Positions 1-7,484 of a stretch of 14,181 nucleotides of DNA are shown in pieces. Position 1 is the stretch's first letter. Every line of letters begins with the position of its first letter. Source of the DNA: an uncultured Deferribacteraceae bacterium (GTDB lineage Bacteria; Chrysiogenota; Deferribacteres; Deferribacterales; Mucispirillaceae); contig CAMQYB010000026.1 of the NCBI GenBank assembly GCA_947039055.1, forward strand, positions 1-14,181, given 5' to 3'. The position numbers and the translations under genes are program-made. Under the pieces are notes generated by a model. The model made no database searches, had not been told where the DNA came from, and saw only the letters and a program-made list of their open reading frames with translations.

Positions 1-47
1 GAAAGTCGCACACCAAAATGTTTGCAGGTTGGGAAATTAGTAAATTA

Positions 48-76
48 AAACTCATACATAAAAGTATGTTGAGTTT
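48..76. repeat. Imperfect palindrome overlapping the icd promoter
   Basis: The left arm at 48-60 (AAACTCATACATA) is complementary to the right arm at 65-76 (TATGTTGAGTTT), giving 12 base pairs with one bulged T and a 4-nt loop, AAAG. The right arm contains the proposed -35 hexamer of the icd promoter, so the element could be an operator. No T-run follows on the + strand. On the - strand the arm is followed by TTTTAATTT, so a weak terminator for a leftward transcript is an alternative. The pairing is visible in the sequence; the function is inferred. Confidence 0.5.
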
Positions 77-97
77 ATATAAAGTATTAAGTATAAA
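69..97 (+). promoter_or_regulatory. Putative sigma70-type promoter of icd-gltA
   Basis: TTGAGT (69-74) and TATAAA (92-97) are separated by 17 nt. The expected transcription start is near 104, about 13 nt before the ATG at 117. This leaves room only for the GGGG ribosome-binding site (109-112) and argues against the upstream in-frame ATGs at 18 and 66. The -35 hexamer lies inside the palindrome at 48-76. Confidence 0.45.
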
Positions 98-116
98 GTT
101 TATATGTTGGGGTAAT

Positions 117-1394
117 ATGTCTAAAGTTAGTAAGAATTCAAATGGTGAGTTAGTAGTTCCAGATATCGTAACGATACCGTTTATTGAAGGCGATGGAGTA
201 GGGAGTGAGATTACTGATATCTGCAAAAAGGTTATCGACGCTGCTGTCAGTAAAGTTTATTCTGATAAACGCAGAATAGAGTGGTTAGAGATATATGCAG
301 GTGAGAAAGGTAACACTGTTAAAGGTAGCTACTTACCTGATGAAACTTTAACCGTTTTGAAAGAGTATTTAATCGGTGTGAAAGGGCCACTCACGACAGC
401 AGTTGGTGGTGGAATGAGATCGTTAAATGTAGCACTACGTCAAGAGCTTGATCTATATTCATGCGTAAGACCAGTTAAATGGTATGAGGGTGTAGCATCG
501 CCACTTAAAGAACCGCATAAAGTTGATATGACTATATTTCGTGAAAATACCGAAGATATTTATGCAGGGATAGAGTGGAATGAAGGTACTGCTGAGGCTA
601 AAAAATTCTACAATTTTATCAAAAATGTGATGGGTGTAACAACTGTAAGATTTCCTGAAACTTCATCGTTCGGTGTTAAACCAGTATCGGTTGAAGGATC
701 ATCAAGATTAATGAGATCGGCTATCACTTATGCAATAAATAAAAAACTTCCTAAAGTTACAATTGTTCATAAAGGAAACATTATGAAATTCACAGAGGGT
801 GGGTTTCTTAGATGGGGTTATGAGGTTGCTGAAAAAGAATTTTCAAATGAAACTTTCACAATAAATAACTATAATAAAATATCAAAAGCAGAGGGTGTAG
901 AAGTTGCAGATAAAGCGTTACAAGAGGCTAGAGATAAAGGTAAAATTATTATTGATGATTGTATAGCTGATGCATTTTTACAAAACTCTTTATTAAAACC
1001 TGAAAACTACTCTGTCATTGCAACTTTAAATCTTAACGGGGATTATATATCGGATCAGTTAGCAGCTATGGTTGGTGGAATAGGTATCGCACCAGGTGCT
1101 AATATAAATTATAATACTGGGCATGCAATATTTGAAGCAACACATGGTACAGCTCCAGATATCGCAGGTAAAAATATCGCTAATCCGTTATCATTATTAC
1201 TGTCGCTTGATATGATGATGGAGTATATCGGTTGGATAGAGGTATCAGATATAATTAAAATATCAATAGAAGAGGCATTTGCTAATAGATGTTCAACGAA
1301 CGATCTTGCAAGGTTTATGGAAAATGGACAAGCATTATCAACATCTGATTTTGGTAATTATCTCATTAAAATTATAAAAGGCTGGGGAAATTAA
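117..1394 (+). CDS. icd: Isocitrate dehydrogenase, E. coli-type homodimeric, predicted NAD+-dependent
   Basis: Oxidatively decarboxylates isocitrate to 2-oxoglutarate in the TCA cycle, in the cytoplasm. The 425-residue product matches the length of E. coli Icd (416). Visible hallmarks are the substrate loop GGGMRSLNVALRQ (Ser102, equivalent to the E. coli phosphorylation serine), NTEDIYAGIEW (catalytic Tyr149), HKGNIMKFTEG (catalytic Lys219) and metal ligands in DCIADAF (Asp281) and NLNGDYISD (Asp309, Asp313). The cofactor loop reads HGTAPDIAG. Asp348-Ile349 replace the Lys344-Tyr345 pair that binds the NADP 2'-phosphate in E. coli, and Asn395 replaces Tyr391, so NAD+ is the predicted cofactor; Arg399 is kept. 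The ATG at 117 was chosen because it follows a GGGG Shine-Dalgarno, fits the promoter and removes 33 unconserved residues. It is the first gene of an operon with gltA. Confidence 0.95.
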   Translation: MSKVSKNSNGELVVPDIVTIPFIEGDGVGSEITDICKKVIDAAVSKVYSDKRRIEWLEIYAGEKGNTVKGSYLPDETLTVLKEYLIGVKGPLTTAVGGGMRSLNVALRQELDLYSCVRPVKWYEGVASPLKEPHKVDMTIFRENTEDIYAGIEWNEGTAEAKKFYNFIKNVMGVTTVRFPETSSFGVKPVSVEGSSRLMRSAITYAINKKLPKVTIVHKGNIMKFTEGGFLRWGYEVAEKEFSNETFTINNYNKISKAEGVEVADKALQEARDKGKIIIDDCIADAFLQNSLLKPENYSVIATLNLNGDYISDQLAAMVGGIGIAPGANINYNTGHAIFEATHGTAPDIAGKNIANPLSLLLSLDMMMEYIGWIEVSDIIKISIEEAFANRCSTNDLARFMENGQALSTSDFGNYLIKIIKGWGN

Positions 1395-1396
1395 TA

Positions 1397-2782
1397 ATGG
1401 ATGAAAAAAATTATGTCGGAGAAGAGTTTTTAGAATTAGGCAAACATGAACATATAATATATGATCTTTCTGATGCTATGCGTAAGGCTTCAGAAATTGA
1501 TATGAAGTTATTAGAAAAACACTCTGTTAAACGTGGACTTAGAAACGCAAACGGTACTGGCGTGTTAGTTGGATTAACTAGAATTGGTAACGTTGTTGGG
1601 TATGAAAAAACTGAGGACGGCGAAGTTAAACCTGTTGCTGGAAAACTTTTCTATAGAGGAGTGGACGTTGAAGATATCGTTCATTCGCTACATAAAGAGG
1701 GTAGACATGGATATGAAGAGATTGCGTATTTGCTTCTATCAGGTTCACTACCTAACAAAAGTACGTTATCAGATTTTTCAGAAGTCATACAAAACAATAT
1801 GGCGTTAGAGCAAAAAACTCGTATGCATATTATAGATCTTGAAGGCAAGAATATTATGAATATTTTAGCTAGAAGTGTTTTAGAAATGTATACATACGAT
1901 CCAAATCCTGATGATCTGTCACAAGATAACCTTATGAGACAATCGATATGTTTGATCTCTAAATTTCCAACGATCATAGCTTATGCGTATAATATTTTGC
2001 GTCATACTCAACATAACAAAACGCTTCATATAAGACATCCACAAGAGAAATTATCTATTGCAGAAAATCTTCTTTATATGATTAAATATAATTATACACC
2101 ACTTGAGTCAAGAGTGCTTGATCTACTGTTAATGCTTCAAGCTGAACACGGTGGAGGAAACAACTCTACGTTTGCAGTAAGGGTTACAAGTTCAACAGGT
2201 ACGGATACTTATTCGGCTATCTCAACAGGGATCTGTGCTTTAAAAGGTCCTCTTCACGGTGGTGCAAATATTATGGTTAACCACATGAGAAAACATCTTC
2301 AAGAGAATGTTAAAGATTGGAAAGATAACAATGAAATAGATGCTTACCTTGATAGAATGTTAAATAAAGAAGTGTACGATAAATCGGGATTAATTTATGG
2401 ATTAGGACATGCAGTTTATACAGTTTCAGATCCTAGATCTATACTATTAAAAGAGCTTGCAAGAGAGCTTGCTATTGAGACAAAAAGGGTAGATGAGTAT
2501 AACTTTTTAGAACTGTTAGAAGCAAGAGCGATTGATAGATTAAGAGCTCGTAAAGGTAACGCTGCGAAACTTCTTACAAACGTAGATTTCTACTCTGGGT
2601 TTGTTTATGAAATGTTAGGAATTCCTGAGGAGATTTATACGCCTTTATTTGCTATGGCAAGAATTGTTGGTTGGTGTTCTCATAGAAATGAAGAGTTGTC
2701 TTTTGCTGGTAAACGTATTATGCGTCCTGGGTATATGAACATAATGGGTGAGGTTAAATATCAACCATTAAGTGAAAGATAA
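1397..2782 (+). CDS. gltA: Citrate synthase (long, 461-residue form)
   Basis: Condenses acetyl-CoA with oxaloacetate to citrate, supplying the pathway that the preceding isocitrate dehydrogenase serves. The catalytic triad is visible: His251 in the EHGGGNNST segment, His287 in GPLHGGAN and Asp397 in NVDFYSG. The oxaloacetate-binding His338 lies in GLGHAVY, and DPRS follows. The N-terminal part carries FYRGVDVEDI. At 461 residues it is longer than the usual type II enzymes of about 430, with roughly 40 extra N-terminal residues, as in citrate synthases of several anaerobic lineages. A 2-methylcitrate synthase activity cannot be excluded, but the icd partner favours citrate synthase. The start ATG lies 2 nt after the icd stop. 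A GGGGA ribosome-binding site (1384-1388) inside the end of icd suggests translational coupling. No damage is seen. Confidence 0.94.
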   Translation: MDEKNYVGEEFLELGKHEHIIYDLSDAMRKASEIDMKLLEKHSVKRGLRNANGTGVLVGLTRIGNVVGYEKTEDGEVKPVAGKLFYRGVDVEDIVHSLHKEGRHGYEEIAYLLLSGSLPNKSTLSDFSEVIQNNMALEQKTRMHIIDLEGKNIMNILARSVLEMYTYDPNPDDLSQDNLMRQSICLISKFPTIIAYAYNILRHTQHNKTLHIRHPQEKLSIAENLLYMIKYNYTPLESRVLDLLLMLQAEHGGGNNSTFAVRVTSSTGTDTYSAISTGICALKGPLHGGANIMVNHMRKHLQENVKDWKDNNEIDAYLDRMLNKEVYDKSGLIYGLGHAVYTVSDPRSILLKELARELAIETKRVDEYNFLELLEARAIDRLRARKGNAAKLLTNVDFYSGFVYEMLGIPEEIYTPLFAMARIVGWCSHRNEELSFAGKRIMRPGYMNIMGEVKYQPLSER

Positions 2783-2800
2783 TTTTTATGCAATAAATAT

Positions 2801-2828
2801 TTGGTTATAAAAAGTTATAATTATAGTA
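2801..2828 (+). promoter_or_regulatory. Weak candidate promoter for the TPR-protein gene
   Basis: TTGGTT (2801-2806) and TATAGT (2823-2828) are 16 nt apart in an A+T-rich stretch after gltA. A start near 2835 would put the terminator hairpin at the very 5' end of the transcript. Other TATA-like strings occur here, so this is only a candidate. Confidence 0.2.
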
Positions 2829-2833
2829 TAAAT

Positions 2834-2862
2834 GAGAGAGTCCTTAGAGGCTCTCTTTTTTT
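2834..2862 (+). terminator. Rho-independent terminator after icd-gltA
   Basis: GAGAG (2836-2840) pairs with CTCTC (2851-2855), extended by CC/GG around a bulged T and by weak outer pairs. The loop is TTAGA and a run of seven T (2856-2862) follows. It lies 52 nt after the gltA stop and only 21 nt before the next start codon. Confidence 0.88.
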
Positions 2863-2883
2863 ACAATTGTGGGGATGAGAAAA

Positions 2884-4005
2884 ATGAATATAGATGATTT
2901 AAGAGATGAGATTTCTGAAAAACTTGAAACAGCAGGTGATCATAATGAGATACATAAAGTATATGAGCCGTATAAAAAACTGCTAGAAGAGGAGATCAAA
3001 TATAAGCCTAGAAATATAGAGGCGTTCTGTTTGTTAGCGATGGTAGTTGAGGGTATGCTGTCTGACGTTGAACCGATAGATATATTGGATAAATGTTATG
3101 AAGCAAACCATGATGTTTTCTCTGATAATGAATATTGTCTGTGGGCAACGAACATGGCATATTTTATTATAGATTATTACGGTTGCGTGGAACATGATGA
3201 TAACAAGAAAAGAAAAAGTGCCTTAACTATTTTGGAAGAAGCGGTTAGGCGTAAATCGGTTTTTCATCAAACATATTATGCGTTAGGACAATATTATTTT
3301 GAAAATAAATTATTCGATAAAGCTAGTGAAGTGTTTCATACAGCGTACGTTATATCGAATGATAGAAGGTATTTATACTGTGAAGCTATAAGCTTACTTA
3401 AAGCGTCAAAACTTAATGAGGGTGTAAAAATTCTTGAGTCGTTATCTGTGTTTCCACTTATAGATGAAGAGTTAGATTTTAGTATTGTGCTTGCACAAGG
3501 ATACACGCTTGCGTTAATGGGAGAGAGGGAGAAAGCATCTGAAATTGCAGACATATTAGCTGATGAAAAATATGAAAATTTTGATGGTGCAGATTGGATG
3601 TTTACAGATTTTATGTTCACATTAGGAAGATATGAATATGTGGTCAACTACTATGATAATAATGAATATGCAGAAGATGTAAGTTGGCGAAGTGAATATT
3701 TTTACTCACTTAAAATGCTTGGAAAAGATAAAGAAGCGTTGTTGATATTAGAGAAACTTGTAAAAGAGTATGAGGAAGAAATCGCCACTGCCGAAAAAGA
3801 GATAAGCTTTGGTTCAGGTGATGACGACTATGAAACAGTTGATGATCGTGATGAAGATATAGTAGAATTAAAAGAAGAATTGATAGCGATGAAAAAATGT
3901 TATAACGATGTGTTTGTTAATAATATTAAACCTATAAAAGAACCGTATTATGATATCACTTATGAATGTTATTATATCGGTTGTCCTAAGCACCACACAA
4001 AATAA
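2884..4005 (+). CDS. TPR-like helical-repeat protein, function unknown
   Basis: I do not recognise a specific family. The 373-residue product has no signal peptide or membrane segment and is rich in Glu, Asp, Lys and Tyr, so it is probably cytoplasmic. Helix pairs of tetratricopeptide-repeat character lie near residues 128-160 (TYYALGQYYFENKLFDKASEVFHTAY in two parts), 165-190, 200-225 and 268-296 (YSLKMLGKDKEALLILEKL). An acidic, probably flexible segment lies near 310-325. The C-terminus ends with Cys362, Cys367 and His370-His371 (ECYYIGCPKHH), a possible metal site, which is inference. The ATG at 2884 has GGGG (2871-2874) 9 nt upstream. The in-frame GTG at 2869 and ATG at 2875 lack usable ribosome-binding sites. 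TPR proteins usually act as protein-binding scaffolds; nothing nearby names a partner. Confidence 0.8.
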   Translation: MNIDDLRDEISEKLETAGDHNEIHKVYEPYKKLLEEEIKYKPRNIEAFCLLAMVVEGMLSDVEPIDILDKCYEANHDVFSDNEYCLWATNMAYFIIDYYGCVEHDDNKKRKSALTILEEAVRRKSVFHQTYYALGQYYFENKLFDKASEVFHTAYVISNDRRYLYCEAISLLKASKLNEGVKILESLSVFPLIDEELDFSIVLAQGYTLALMGEREKASEIADILADEKYENFDGADWMFTDFMFTLGRYEYVVNYYDNNEYAEDVSWRSEYFYSLKMLGKDKEALLILEKLVKEYEEEIATAEKEISFGSGDDDYETVDDRDEDIVELKEELIAMKKCYNDVFVNNIKPIKEPYYDITYECYYIGCPKHHTK

Positions 4006-4014
4006 AAAATAAAA

Positions 4015-4064
4015 TAGATATAGAGGTTATGATGTTATACCTGAAATTCTATATCTACTTTTTT
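4015..4064 (+). terminator. Rho-independent terminator after the TPR-protein gene
   Basis: TAGATATAG (4015-4023) pairs perfectly with CTATATCTA (4049-4057). An inner stem AGGT(T)AT/ATACCT lies between the arms. A C and a run of six T (4058-4064) follow, 10 nt after the TPR gene stop. Confidence 0.75.
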
Positions 4065-4150
4065 ATAATAATTGATATTGTTTTATAAGTTTAATTGTAA
4101 AATATGTAGCTTGATTTTAAATTTTCAAAATCTATAATTCCATTTAACTC

Positions 4151-4194
4151 AAAAGAATAAAATCTATTGAGCTTTACAAGATGATTTTTATTCT
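4151..4194 (-). terminator. Possible A+T-rich terminator of the membrane-protein array
   Basis: Read on the - strand just after the A1 stop, AGAATAAAAATC pairs with GATTTTATTCT (4194-4183 with 4164-4154, one bulge) around an 18-nt loop. TTTT follows. The stem has few G-C pairs, so it is a weak call. It faces the terminator at 4015-4064 between two convergent genes. Confidence 0.35.
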
Positions 4195-4196
4195 AT

Positions 4197-6056
4197 CTAT
4201 TTTTCTAATGTATAAAATTTGAGTTCAAATTTGTTCGTTGCCATCATGCCTGCAATAAATTTTTCAAAAGCTGTACTGTTATTTTTTGTTAATATCGCAA
4301 ACTCTGGAGCGATTGAAAAACTACTCACACTGTTTAGATTTTCATTATTATAAAAATCAAGAAAAGATTCTGTGCTATCAACTAGAGGAGATAATAAAAC
4401 AGGAGTTTCAATCATTCCTGCGATTACTCTAAAGTATAATGTTTCTCCACCAGTTACGGTTAAACTCATTTTATATAATTGTCCTCTAAAAAGAAACGAT
4501 ATCAATTTTCCGAAGGCTGTTTTCTTTAATTTCATTGATACAAAAATAGGTGAATTGTTTTTAGGAACTTCTATTGTTTCATTAAAAGCATACTCTTTAG
4601 ATGAAATTTCTTTAAATGTTAGATTATCAAATTTGTCTTTATCTTTTTTCTTGAAATGTAACTCTAAGATATTTATTTTATTAAAACTACCAACAAGGTC
4701 GTATCTATTTAATATGTGTATCCACGACGGTGAGTCCATCATCGTTGGAAGTCTATTATCAATTTCATCAATAGCAAATAAAATATTTTCAGGAGCATCA
4801 TCACTTAGTAGATGATTACTATTTAATTCACGTAACTCTTTAGTGTATGCAGAGTAACTTTGTATAACTGGTCTTGGTTTATAGTTTAGATCTGATGCAA
4901 TTAACGTCCCTTGATAGAACGGATAGCTATCAATTGTTTCATTATCAAACATCCCTTTATAATGAGTAATTGTCTCAAGTGCTTCTTGAATTTCAGCATC
5001 CATATTGCCCGTTAAAGCGAGTAAATTATTTTCTATTTTAGGGTATGATTCATAAGTGATAGAGGCTAGTAATATTATACTGAAAAGTACCGTTATGTAT
5101 TTCATATTTTTATTAATTAGAAAGTTAGTGATATTTTCTTTATAGATAGTTATAGACATGAATGAGTTAATTAGTAATATCGCTAAATAACATTTATTAT
5201 AATGAGGAGAGTCATGCCTTACGAAACCATATTTGAATGCAATAAAGAGAGGTGCTAATATCGCTAAGAGTAGTATAATCTTTTTTAAGTTTCCATCAAA
5301 CTTTTTAAATGCAAATTTTATCGTATGGAATATAGTTAGAATTATGAGAAAAATAACCGTAATAAAATTGTAGATAGGGAAACCGTTCGTAGGGATCATA
5401 GCGTCGTTATATCCACTCATAATTTCGAATGATGATGTAAAATATACAGGAATATTTTCAATAGGTTGTCCGATAATCACCCAGAATAATATCGTCCATA
5501 CAGTAAGTAGAGGTGTTAAAAATATTTTTCTACTATCTTTAAATAATATGATATCAGCGAGGATTACGGAGAAGGCTAACATTGCAATACTATTAGTTTT
5601 AATATACATAAGAGGCACAGTTATTAATATTGCATAGATCATATATAGATAATATTTTTTATCATCACTAGCTTTTGATGCGAGCAATACCATCGCTATA
5701 GAGATAACATACTGTATTAAATTACCTATACCGATTAATGCAGTTGTTAAAATAAAAATTAAAAAGAGTACTGTAGATCTTTTATTTTCTATTTTAAAAA
5801 ACGGAATTAATATAAACGATAGCAGGATGTTATATATAAATGTGATAAGAAACTGATTGATAGGAGAGATCATAAAACCGAGTGGTCCAGCTGTAAAAAT
5901 AATATCTTTACCGAATTCAATCTCTTTTCCAACAGCCCAGTTAAATATTGCAAGCCATGAAGAGTCTAGACCAGATGAAGGTATGAATACTGCAATCGGT
6001 GTTGTAGCTACCACAAATAATATTATAAGTGCAATTTGTATATTGCGTTCTTTCAT
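4197..6056 (-). CDS. GT-C-like multi-pass membrane protein A1 with extracytoplasmic C-terminal domain
   Basis: An uncharacterised membrane protein of 619 residues. Its layout resembles GT-C glycosyltransferases, which move sugars from polyprenyl-phosphate donors on the outer face of the membrane. TM1 (about 8-26) is followed by a loop with an acidic residue, GLDSSW (Asp31), then FGKDIIFTAGPLGFM (48-62), a motif I associate with a family of unnamed bacterial membrane proteins. Further hydrophobic segments run to about residue 334 and include GFVRHDSPH (277-285). Residues 335-619 are hydrophilic and probably periplasmic. GGAG lies 8 nt before the ATG. The gene follows B1 by 52 nt with no promoter visible, so it is probably co-transcribed with B1. 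Residues 48-567 are identical to copy A2 while both ends differ. The sugar-transfer role is inferred, not shown. Confidence 0.75.
   Translation of the reverse strand: MKERNIQIALIILFVVATTPIAVFIPSSGLDSSWLAIFNWAVGKEIEFGKDIIFTAGPLGFMISPINQFLITFIYNILLSFILIPFFKIENKRSTVLFLIFILTTALIGIGNLIQYVISIAMVLLASKASDDKKYYLYMIYAILITVPLMYIKTNSIAMLAFSVILADIILFKDSRKIFLTPLLTVWTILFWVIIGQPIENIPVYFTSSFEIMSGYNDAMIPTNGFPIYNFITVIFLIILTIFHTIKFAFKKFDGNLKKIILLLAILAPLFIAFKYGFVRHDSPHYNKCYLAILLINSFMSITIYKENITNFLINKNMKYITVLFSIILLASITYESYPKIENNLLALTGNMDAEIQEALETITHYKGMFDNETIDSYPFYQGTLIASDLNYKPRPVIQSYSAYTKELRELNSNHLLSDDAPENILFAIDEIDNRLPTMMDSPSWIHILNRYDLVGSFNKINILELHFKKKDKDKFDNLTFKEISSKEYAFNETIEVPKNNSPIFVSMKLKKTAFGKLISFLFRGQLYKMSLTVTGGETLYFRVIAGMIETPVLLSPLVDSTESFLDFYNNENLNSVSSFSIAPEFAILTKNNSTAFEKFIAGMMATNKFELKFYTLEK
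4355..5915. repeat. 1,561-bp identical repeat, copy 1 (inside A1)
   Basis: Aligns without gaps to 9206-10766 at a constant offset of 4,851. The translated products over this block are identical, and every stretch compared at the nucleotide level matched. Identity stops abruptly at both edges, and the outer parts of the two genes differ clearly. The copies are in direct orientation. Confidence 0.93.
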
Positions 6057-6108
6057 TTATCTACTCCGTTAAGTTTATCGTTTATACAAGGTACTGATAT
6101 CTTTAATA

Positions 6109-7395
6109 TTATTTTGTAAAAGATAATTGAAGTTGTTTTGCTTTTTCTAAATATCTCTCAATTGTTGCAGGATTGACAGTTTCACATAGCGAGTTTCCAC
6201 TTCCTGCATAATATGCTTGAACACAATCAGCTCCAGTTTCTCTTGTTTGATTAATGTTTAAGTATTTCCTATCGTATCCTGAAAGTAAAAGAATGAGCGT
6301 TGCTGTAGATAAGATAGTTATATAAATCACTGCCATGACTTTGGTTAATTTGTTTTTGTATCTTTGGTGTAGCTTGATAAATAGTATTGCGATTATAGGT
6401 GTTGCAACATGTGTAAATATATAATGTCTTGGAGATATATTATGGGCAGTTAGCCCTCTGATTAATGATACTCCAGCTATATTTACCGCTGTACAGATTA
6501 AAATTGCATAAAATGCTTGAAGGTATTTATTTTTAAAAACATCACCATTGACAATAAAAACTATTATAGGGATAGCTGAGAAAATTACTAGAGGAATGCT
6601 GATGAATAAATTGTTAGTACCTATAAACATACTTACAATAAGAGATGATTTTATAAAACTAATTATCGTTTTAACTAGTGGAGTTATTGATGTTTGCACT
6701 TCGCTATTATGAAATAGAATGAACGGCATAATGACGATCAATATGAATGTAAGCAGTACAACTATCACTCTAATCACTTCATACGTTCTATGTTTATTTT
6801 CAGGTTTAGATATATAGATTAATTCTTTTAAAATATAAGCTATCATTACGCCAGTTGGAAAAGAGTAACTTGTTGATATAGCCGATAGCCACATAAGTAG
6901 CAACATTATGATTGTGTTTGTATTATTTCGTTCTCTGATAAATCCAAAATATATAGCAAGTAGTCCAAAAGTTGTCATAAAAATTAATGAGATTAAAAAC
7001 GTGAACATGAAGTTTTTAATAAATATAGTTGAAAAGAATATAATGAACAGTAGTGGTAAATACGCAATATCTTTTGTATAGTTTTTAATTATTAGATATA
7101 AAGAGAGGAGCATTCCAAGAAAGAAAAAATAATTTAGGATAGTTATATATTTAAAGTTCAATCCATTGAATATATAATGTATATATGTATATAGTTTAGT
7201 AGTTACAATAAGGTGTTCATTATGTGGAGTAAAGAGCATATCAAACGATAGATTTGGAAGATAGAAAATCATTTCCCATCCATCCCAATAAGGAATATCA
7301 ACTACAGTTGTAGATATGTAAATTAGATTTATGATGACGAAAACCCCAAGCACTGCCCAAGATATGAGGTTTATAGTTTTATAATGTTTTGACAT
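6109..7395 (-). CDS. GT-C-like multi-pass membrane protein B1 (WDGW variant)
   Basis: A 428-residue integral membrane protein with about 10-12 hydrophobic segments. It belongs to the same family as B2 and B3. TM1 (about 9-30) precedes an extracytoplasmic loop with PYWDGW (35-40) and TPHNEH (56-61). An acidic residue in this loop is typical of GT-C glycosyltransferases, but no characterised relative is recognised. The central block TTFGLLAIYFGFIRERNN and the SYSFPTGVMIA segment (about 176-186) are shared by all three copies. Arg313 and Arg323-His324 lie near a further loop. The C-terminal tail carries Cys391 and Cys404. B2 and B3 have Glu where B1 has Gly39. The start is supported by GAGGATTAATC before the ATG. 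It has its own promoter block and is followed by A1. Confidence 0.75.
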   Translation of the reverse strand: MSKHYKTINLISWAVLGVFVIINLIYISTTVVDIPYWDGWEMIFYLPNLSFDMLFTPHNEHLIVTTKLYTYIHYIFNGLNFKYITILNYFFFLGMLLSLYLIIKNYTKDIAYLPLLFIIFFSTIFIKNFMFTFLISLIFMTTFGLLAIYFGFIRERNNTNTIIMLLLMWLSAISTSYSFPTGVMIAYILKELIYISKPENKHRTYEVIRVIVVLLTFILIVIMPFILFHNSEVQTSITPLVKTIISFIKSSLIVSMFIGTNNLFISIPLVIFSAIPIIVFIVNGDVFKNKYLQAFYAILICTAVNIAGVSLIRGLTAHNISPRHYIFTHVATPIIAILFIKLHQRYKNKLTKVMAVIYITILSTATLILLLSGYDRKYLNINQTRETGADCVQAYYAGSGNSLCETVNPATIERYLEKAKQLQLSFTK

Positions 7396-7472
7396 GATTA
7401 ATCCTCAATTTAATAATTTTAATGTCGTAAGAATGAGACGTTATATTATATGAATACGGTTGATAAGTCTAT
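7396..7472 (-). promoter_or_regulatory. Conserved upstream block and promoter of B1
   Basis: On the - strand, TAGACT (7471-7466) is the -35 candidate and TATAAT (7450-7445) the -10, spaced 15 nt (16 if ATAGAC is used). The leader ends in a GAGGAT ribosome-binding site. The 77-nt block matches those before B2 and B3 with only a few differences. Beyond 7472 the similarity to those two ends and the B2 3' flank begins, 13 nt before the B2 stop. Confidence 0.7.
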
Positions 7473-7484
7473 GTATCTTTAATA

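Noticed and set aside
18..116. 33-residue N-terminal extension of Icd
   Set aside because: It lies upstream of the predicted transcription start, is unconserved and has no ribosome-binding site; the start at 117 gives the normal family length.
1681..1977. 98-codon - strand open frame inside gltA
   Set aside because: Antisense shadow of a well-supported citrate synthase reading frame. The + strand frame at 1584-1808 is rejected for the same reason.
4372..4815. 147-codon + strand open frame, repeated exactly at 9223-9666
   Set aside because: It lies antisense to A1 and A2 inside the identical core, so its duplication is a by-product of the repeat. It has no ribosome-binding site and no recognisable domain.
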